From contig CAXYYS010000075.1 of NCBI GenBank assembly GCA_964293585.1, positions 1-8,221 on the forward strand: a DNA stretch of 8,221 bases, written 5' to 3'. The notes beneath the pieces were generated by a model. It was not told where the DNA came from, did no database searches, and was given only the letters and a program-made list of their open reading frames with translations. The DNA is from JAKVKY01 sp964293585 (lineage in GTDB: Bacteria; Bacillota; Negativicutes; Acidaminococcales; Acidaminococcaceae). Positions 4,090-8,221 of this stretch are shown here, in pieces; position 1 is the stretch's first letter; the number at the start of each line of letters is the position of its first letter. The translations under genes and the position numbers were made by a program.

Positions 4090-6445
4090 GCTGTTTCTTA
4101 CCTTTACATGTTTGTTTACTGGTTTGTGGCTGGCCACGCAAAGGCTTGCGGAGCTGGTTAAGTATGACAAGCTGCTTGGTAATCCGTTCATGGTCTATCA
4201 TGGTGTTCCTTACTATTGGCCTTGGAAGTATTTTGTCTGGTTCAGTGAGATGCACTCTTATATTCCTCAGTTGTTTGGTAAAACTTATCTATACATTTTC
4301 TTTAGTTTTGTTGTTTTGATTTTGTTTTTATATTTTCTTGGATCTAAGCATGATCTTACCAGTCATGGTACCGCAAGATGGGCCGATTACAAGGATATGC
4401 TTAACATGGATTTAATAAGCGGTCATGGCGTTGTCGTGGGTTTATATGATGGTTCTCTTACCAGGTTATGTACAAAGTTCTTAAGATGGTTGGAACGTAT
4501 CAAGATTGAAAAAAAAGCTTTTGGTGAGATGGCTTTTGATAAGAAGAAGATGGCAAAGCTTGACCTTTACCATGATTATTATTCAAGACTTTCTTCCGCA
4601 TTGGAGGACGCAACCCGTCCTTCCGATATTCAAAAATTAAAAGCCGCCTTAACCGTAGTGAAACAGAAGATTGATAATCCGCCTAAGTATAATCCACGTG
4701 CCGTTGATCCTTTAACTGTTTATCCTTATTGCTTTGTTTATGATTGCGTGGAAAAGATTTATAAGAAATTACCTCATTTCTTCCTGCGTGATAATAGCAA
4801 TAAGCATCTTGCCGTGATTGCGCCTACCAGGTCTGGTAAAGGTGTTGGGCTTATTATCCCTACTTTGCTTGGTAGTTGGGACGAAAGCGTCATAGTTAAT
4901 GATATTAAGTCGGAAAATTGGGGCATCACTGCTGGGTACCGGAAACGTATGGGGCAGGTCGCTATTAAGTTTGAACCAACGGCTTCTGATGGCAGTACGG
5001 CCAGGTGGAATCCTCTTGATGAGATTAGGATTGGGACGCCTGAAGAAATTTCCATGGCTCAGAACATAGCTGCGGTGATTGCCGATTATGAAGGTAAAGG
5101 AAAGCCGGATCATTGGACCGCTAATGCTGCTGATGTTATTACTGCTTGCATCCTTCATTTAAAGTACGCACATTTCGCAGATCCTGAACATTATCCAAAC
5201 AGTCCCAGCTTAAGCACTGTTGCCAGTTTCTTGAAAGCTAACTTCGTTGAAGAGGATGAGGTTATAACTGTTGAGGAAATTGGTGAGGACGGGAAGATGC
5301 ACAAGGTTGAGAAACGTACCGGCCAAAAGGTTGTGAATCCTAAGGATTTTTTAGAGACCTTGGAAGCGTTAATGAATTTTGAGCATGTTCCTGATGAGGG
5401 AATTGATATCCGGGAATGGGATGGTAAGGCTAATCCTCCTAGATATGTCAATAGGCATTTTACCCAGGAGGATTTAAGACAGATTTATCCCGGACCTAAC
5501 TCCCTTGCACAAAATCCCGGTGTGCATCCACGAATTTATGAAACTTTCGTAAAGATTAGTCGTACTCCGGCTAACGAGTGCGGTTCCATTATTTCAACTG
5601 CAAATACCGCATTGAAGGAATATTCTGATCCGGTGTTAGCCGCCAATACTTCTATAAGTGATTTTTGTGTTGATGATCTTATGAATTACCGTAAACCGGT
5701 ATCCTGTTATTTGGTTACTCCACCGTCTGATATTTTGAGGCTGTCACCAATATTTAGGTTGTTTTTCGAAATGATGGTACGGCATCATGCAAGGTTTATA
5801 GGTGAGTACGTTAACGGTCAGGCCAAAAGTGTTTATAAACATAAATGTCTTTTCCTGATGGATGAGTTTAGCAGCCTTGGTAATTTGCAAAGTTTTGCGG
5901 CGACGTTATCATATATAGCCGGTTATGGTATGAAGGTTTTCCTTATTAATCAGGGTATGCCGCAGATCAACGGTATCTATGGTAAGGATAATCAGATTTT
6001 GATGAATTGCCATTTACAAATTTTTTATGCTCCTAATGATAACGACACTGGTTCCTATGCCGAAAAGCTTCTGGGCAATAAAACTATTGTTGCTACAAAT
6101 GTTTCGGATAGTGGTTTTATGACCAAGAAACAATATAGCAGAAGTGAGATTGGGCGGGCCTTGATGACCGGCGATGAGATTAAGAGGATGGGGGAGCAAG
6201 AGATTATTCTTGCAAGCGGTAATGCTCCCATACTTACTGATAAGGTTAAGTATTATCAGAACGATTACTTTTTGTCTAAGTTGTATCAGGCTCCGGTCGC
6301 AAGTGATGTTATTAGGCCTAATCCTTATCCGGCCCGTGATGCGTTGCTCAAGGCGGCGCTTGATAAAAGGAAGAAAAACAAGTCTGGTTTTGATTTTAAG
6401 CCTCAATTTGATTTAAAGGAAGAAAGGAAGGTAGAAGCATCTTGA
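4082..6445 (+). CDS. traG: TraG/VirD4 coupling protein (T4CP ATPase)
   Basis: Type IV coupling proteins are inner-membrane hexameric ATPases that receive the relaxase-DNA complex and feed it to the channel. The 787 residues exceed the usual 600-700. There are two transmembrane helices, at about 2-20 and 68-87, around a short periplasmic loop. HGTARWA (95-101) and SGHGVVVG (113-120) are typical of TraG. Walker A is APTRSGKG (247-254) and Walker B is LFLMDEF (590-596). The all-alpha domain lies between them and includes ETLEALMN and the conserved ANTSISDF (521-528). Two extra segments stand out: about 110 residues before Walker A (roughly 124-232), and charged insertions within the all-alpha region (about 389-422 and 444-482). 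The tail is basic. The ATG overlaps the trbI end by eight bases, indicating coupled translation. The family is certain; the insert functions are unknown. Confidence 0.95.
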   Translation: MIRLFLTFTCLFTGLWLATQRLAELVKYDKLLGNPFMVYHGVPYYWPWKYFVWFSEMHSYIPQLFGKTYLYIFFSFVVLILFLYFLGSKHDLTSHGTARWADYKDMLNMDLISGHGVVVGLYDGSLTRLCTKFLRWLERIKIEKKAFGEMAFDKKKMAKLDLYHDYYSRLSSALEDATRPSDIQKLKAALTVVKQKIDNPPKYNPRAVDPLTVYPYCFVYDCVEKIYKKLPHFFLRDNSNKHLAVIAPTRSGKGVGLIIPTLLGSWDESVIVNDIKSENWGITAGYRKRMGQVAIKFEPTASDGSTARWNPLDEIRIGTPEEISMAQNIAAVIADYEGKGKPDHWTANAADVITACILHLKYAHFADPEHYPNSPSLSTVASFLKANFVEEDEVITVEEIGEDGKMHKVEKRTGQKVVNPKDFLETLEALMNFEHVPDEGIDIREWDGKANPPRYVNRHFTQEDLRQIYPGPNSLAQNPGVHPRIYETFVKISRTPANECGSIISTANTALKEYSDPVLAANTSISDFCVDDLMNYRKPVSCYLVTPPSDILRLSPIFRLFFEMMVRHHARFIGEYVNGQAKSVYKHKCLFLMDEFSSLGNLQSFAATLSYIAGYGMKVFLINQGMPQINGIYGKDNQILMNCHLQIFYAPNDNDTGSYAEKLLGNKTIVATNVSDSGFMTKKQYSRSEIGRALMTGDEIKRMGEQEIILASGNAPILTDKVKYYQNDYFLSKLYQAPVASDVIRPNPYPARDALLKAALDKRKKNKSGFDFKPQFDLKEERKVEAS

Positions 6446-6798
6446 AGTTATCAACCACAAGGCTTTCTGCTTTGAAGCGCAAGTATAACCGGCAGAAGGA
6501 GATTTATAACGAGAAGGTTGCTCGTTATAAGAAAGAAAGTAAGGAAATAGAAAAGACCTTGGAAGAAGAGGAATTGAGATTTATTTCTATGACTATTAAG
6601 GCTACTGGATTTCCTCTTGATCAGAAGGCCCTTTTGATTGGTGTCCTGCTTGATTTAAAGAAAAAGATGGAAGCTGGCGTGTCTGTACCGGGGGTCGATG
6701 ATTATTTGAAGCTTTATAAGGAGTTTGCGGAAAATCATATCGTTGATACCTCCAGTAAGGATGAGACGCCTGCACAGGCGGTGAGCGGTGATGAGTGA
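6442..6798 (+). CDS. Small coiled-coil protein between traG and trbB, possibly TraD-like
   Basis: The frame begins with TTG at 6442, overlapping the traG stop as TTGA. GGAAGG about ten bases upstream supports this rare start. The 118-residue product is highly charged. Residues 8-47 form a probable coiled coil (KRKYNRQKEIYNEKVARYKK), followed by an amphipathic segment FISMTIKATGFP and LDQKALLIGVLLDLKKK (59-75), then an acidic tail. The pattern of a basic helix followed by a short hydrophobic segment and a G-LL-L helix recalls the small TraD relaxosome accessory proteins coded beside traG on Ti plasmids. Tn4371-type elements also have a small gene between traG and trbB, usually a ribbon-helix-helix protein. 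Both comparisons are from memory and tentative. No membrane helix or signal peptide is seen. It overlaps trbB by eight bases. Confidence 0.75.
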   Translation: MKLSTTRLSALKRKYNRQKEIYNEKVARYKKESKEIEKTLEEEELRFISMTIKATGFPLDQKALLIGVLLDLKKKMEAGVSVPGVDDYLKLYKEFAENHIVDTSSKDETPAQAVSGDE

Positions 6799-7762
6799 AA
6801 ACAGGGTACTTGATCAGGTTGGTGGCCCTGATTTAGCTAATCTTCTGAACCGTGATGATGTTACAGAGATCTATGTGAATGATGATGGCTTCATCCGATA
6901 TGAGGCCCATGAAGAAGGTAAGGTTAAAACTAAGTTTCACTTGGACCCGGGCAAAATTAAAGCCATTATTGAGCTTGTGGCCGGTCAGGTTCACAAGATT
7001 GTGAATGAGGATATCCCATCTATCTCGGCTGAGATACAAGGATATGGTGCCAGGTTTCAGGGTGAAGTTCCCCCGGTTGTTCGTCAGCCCCAGTTCAATA
7101 TTCGTAAACGCGCCATTAAGATTTTTACTTTGCAAAGTTATGTTGATAACGGTACCTTGTCCCAGAAGTATAAGGATTATATAGATTCTGCAATTCTTGC
7201 AAGAAAAAACATTCTGGTAGTTGGCGGTACCGGTACCGGTAAAACAACCTTTCTCAACGCGATCCTGGATTCAATCTCTAAGCTTTCCCCATTTCACCGG
7301 ATTATCTCACTTGAAGATTTACCGGAGTTACAGTGTCCTTCTGATGATTATAGTCCCATGTTCACCAAACAGGATACAGGTAAAGATGGTATCAAGTATA
7401 ACATGACAAGGCTTTTAGCTGACTGTATGCGTAGAAGCCCGGATAGGATAATTGTTGGCGAGGTCAGGGACGGCGCTGCCTACACCATGTTAAAAGCCTG
7501 GAATACCGGTCATCCTGGTGGTGCCTGTACGGTTCATGCTAATGATGCTGTTGCGGGGCTGACAAGAATTAAGTCTTTGGCTCAGGAAGATGAAGATGCA
7601 AAAGGTGATTTGAAAGAACTTATTGGCGAAGCCATAAACGTTGTTATATCGATCGTGCATGTTCCGCTTCCGGATGGCAGGAAAGAAAGAAAGATTCAAG
7701 ACATCATTGAAGTTGAACGGTATGATAGCGCTCATGATGAATATGTGTTGCGGCACATTTAA
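6791..7762 (+). CDS. trbB: TrbB/VirB11 secretion ATPase
   Basis: VirB11-type proteins are hexameric cytoplasmic ATPases at the base of the secretion channel that energise pilus assembly and substrate transfer. ATG 6791 is preferred (323 residues, normal for TrbB), with GGTGAG five bases upstream; a GTG at 6788 would add one residue. The N-terminal domain shows LANLLNRDDVTEIYVND (about 16-32), as in TrbB. The ATPase domain has Walker A GGTGTGKTT (145-153; most relatives have Ser for the second Thr), an Asp box IISLEDLPEL (172-181), Walker B RIIVGEVRDG (219-228) and a His box GHPGGACTVHAND (240-252). The C-terminus RKIQDIIEVERYD also fits. All catalytic motifs are intact. It overlaps the preceding small gene by eight bases. 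The family assignment is certain. Confidence 0.95.
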   Translation: MSENRVLDQVGGPDLANLLNRDDVTEIYVNDDGFIRYEAHEEGKVKTKFHLDPGKIKAIIELVAGQVHKIVNEDIPSISAEIQGYGARFQGEVPPVVRQPQFNIRKRAIKIFTLQSYVDNGTLSQKYKDYIDSAILARKNILVVGGTGTGKTTFLNAILDSISKLSPFHRIISLEDLPELQCPSDDYSPMFTKQDTGKDGIKYNMTRLLADCMRRSPDRIIVGEVRDGAAYTMLKAWNTGHPGGACTVHANDAVAGLTRIKSLAQEDEDAKGDLKELIGEAINVVISIVHVPLPDGRKERKIQDIIEVERYDSAHDEYVLRHI

Positions 7763-7767
7763 ATTTT

Positions 7768-7774
7768 AGGAGGT
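7768..7774 (+). promoter_or_regulatory. Perfect Shine-Dalgarno that fixes the trbC start
   Basis: AGGAGGT is followed by two in-frame ATG codons, at 7776 and 7782. Spacing to the first is one base, too close for initiation; spacing to the second is seven, which is ideal. The start is therefore 7782. This is the strongest ribosome binding site in the operon and suits a pilin needed in excess over the other subunits. Confidence 0.9.
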
Positions 7775-7781
7775 AATGAAT

Positions 7782-8189
7782 ATGTTTAAAGGTTTGGTTG
7801 CAAAGTTAAATTCCAGGTATATTCGGTGGACTTTTATCATTACGGTTTTGATCATGAATATTCCCCTTGCTTCTCAGGCGTTAGCTGCTTCGGCGGGAAA
7901 TTATACCATTGGTGATGGTGTTAGTGGTATTGATTGGCCCTGGACCAGGTTCTTGAACAGTTTGGCGAAGCAGCTTACTGGTCCTTTGCCTTTAACTCTT
8001 GGTACTCTTGGCTTAGCAGCTGCGGCCATTGCACTTTTTGCTGGTAACGGTGGTGCCGGTACCCATAAATTTATTCTTTTGATTTTTGCGGTTTCCACCT
8101 GTTTGTTTGCTCCTTCGTTCATCGGATTTATTTCTGATTCTACTTCCGGCATGACGATTAATGCCGTCCTGGGGGTAATTCATCCATGA
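7782..8189 (+). CDS. trbC: TrbC/VirB2 pilin precursor
   Basis: VirB2/TrbC proteins are the major subunits of the conjugative pilus. They are made with a long signal peptide and stored in the inner membrane as two-helix proteins. The product has 135 residues from ATG 7782. A basic N-terminus (1-15) precedes a hydrophobic core and likely signal cleavage after SQALA (31-35). The mature part has the family pattern WPWTRFLNSLAKQLTGPLP (52-70), a first membrane helix at about 68-88 (LGLAAAAIALFAG), a short GNGGAGTHK cytoplasmic loop and a second helix at about 97-116. RP4 TrbC is processed further at the C-terminus and cyclised; whether this one is cannot be seen. The gene lies 19 bases after trbB, the largest gap in the operon, and has its own strong ribosome binding site. 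Confidence 0.9.
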   Translation: MFKGLVAKLNSRYIRWTFIITVLIMNIPLASQALAASAGNYTIGDGVSGIDWPWTRFLNSLAKQLTGPLPLTLGTLGLAAAAIALFAGNGGAGTHKFILLIFAVSTCLFAPSFIGFISDSTSGMTINAVLGVIHP

Positions 8190-8221
8190 GCGACTTAAAT
8201 AAGGATGATTATGATGATTCC
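8186..8221 (+). CDS. trbD: Probable trbD (virB3) start, truncated by window end
   Basis: ATG 8186 overlaps the trbC stop in an ATGA arrangement, with GGGGGT (8170-8175) ten bases upstream. Twelve codons are visible, reading MSDLNKDDYDDS, an acidic start with no recognisable motif. The trbD identity rests only on position: trbD, encoding the small VirB3-like membrane protein, follows trbC in all P-type trb operons I know of. TrbE (VirB4), TrbJ and TrbL would be expected beyond the edge. Confidence 0.5.
   Translation, partial: MSDLNKDDYDDS

Noticed and set aside
7226..7243. GGTACC repeats in trbB, looking like a short tandem or palindromic element
   Set aside because: They are simply the GGT ACC codons of the glycine/threonine-rich Walker A motif.
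1..8221. CRISPR array, tRNA, rRNA, insertion sequence or cargo and defence genes
   Set aside because: No spaced direct repeats, cloverleaf, transposase or recombinase motif, or non-transfer gene can be seen; 571 to 8221 is fully accounted for by the transfer operon.

Overview
The window carries part of a conjugative transfer module: the gene cluster of a P-type (trb/tra) type IV secretion system, with the likely origin of transfer and the first codons of a divergent relaxase gene at its left edge. No replication, integrase, cargo, tRNA, rRNA, CRISPR or insertion-sequence feature is visible, so a plasmid and an integrative conjugative element cannot be told apart. The host should be a diderm bacterium, because the outer-membrane core proteins TrbG (VirB9) and TrbI (VirB10) are present. 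The DNA is AT-rich and ribosome binding sites are of the AGGAGG type. A low-GC diderm such as a member of the Negativicutes would fit, but that is a guess.

Layout. Positions 146 to 1 (minus strand) encode the N-terminus of a MobA/MobL (MOBQ-type) relaxase with the DYI-REG-Y tyrosine motif. Positions 147-570 are intergenic. The half nearest the relaxase (187-311) is a GC-rich run of six inverted repeats. The last is a perfect 20-bp palindrome followed directly by GTAAATGCGC, which closely resembles the IncQ/RSF1010 nic core as I remember it; this is the proposed oriT. The half nearest the trb genes is very AT-rich and holds a good sigma-70-like promoter overlapped by a long imperfect palindrome, a likely operator.

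From 571 to the right end all genes read rightward in one tightly packed operon: trbF (virB8), trbG (virB9), a 98-aa unknown, trbI (virB10), traG (virD4 coupling protein), a 118-aa TraD-like small protein, trbB (virB11), trbC (virB2 pilin) and the first 12 codons of a probable trbD (virB3). Genes overlap or are separated by at most 19 bases, which suggests translational coupling. Only trbC has its own perfect AGGAGGT.

Working together, the relaxase would nick oriT and stay bound to the strand. TraG would pass it to the channel, TrbB would power assembly, TrbF/TrbG/TrbI would span the envelope and TrbC would form the pilus. If the nick is on the plus strand, as the motif orientation suggests, the trb genes enter the recipient first and the relaxase gene last.

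The most unusual points are the oriT hairpin array with its IncQ-like nic core, a TrbG whose C-terminal domain is present twice in tandem, a TraG with a large extra segment before its Walker A motif, the gene order (trbFGI ahead of traG-trbBCD), and the operator-like palindrome on the operon promoter.
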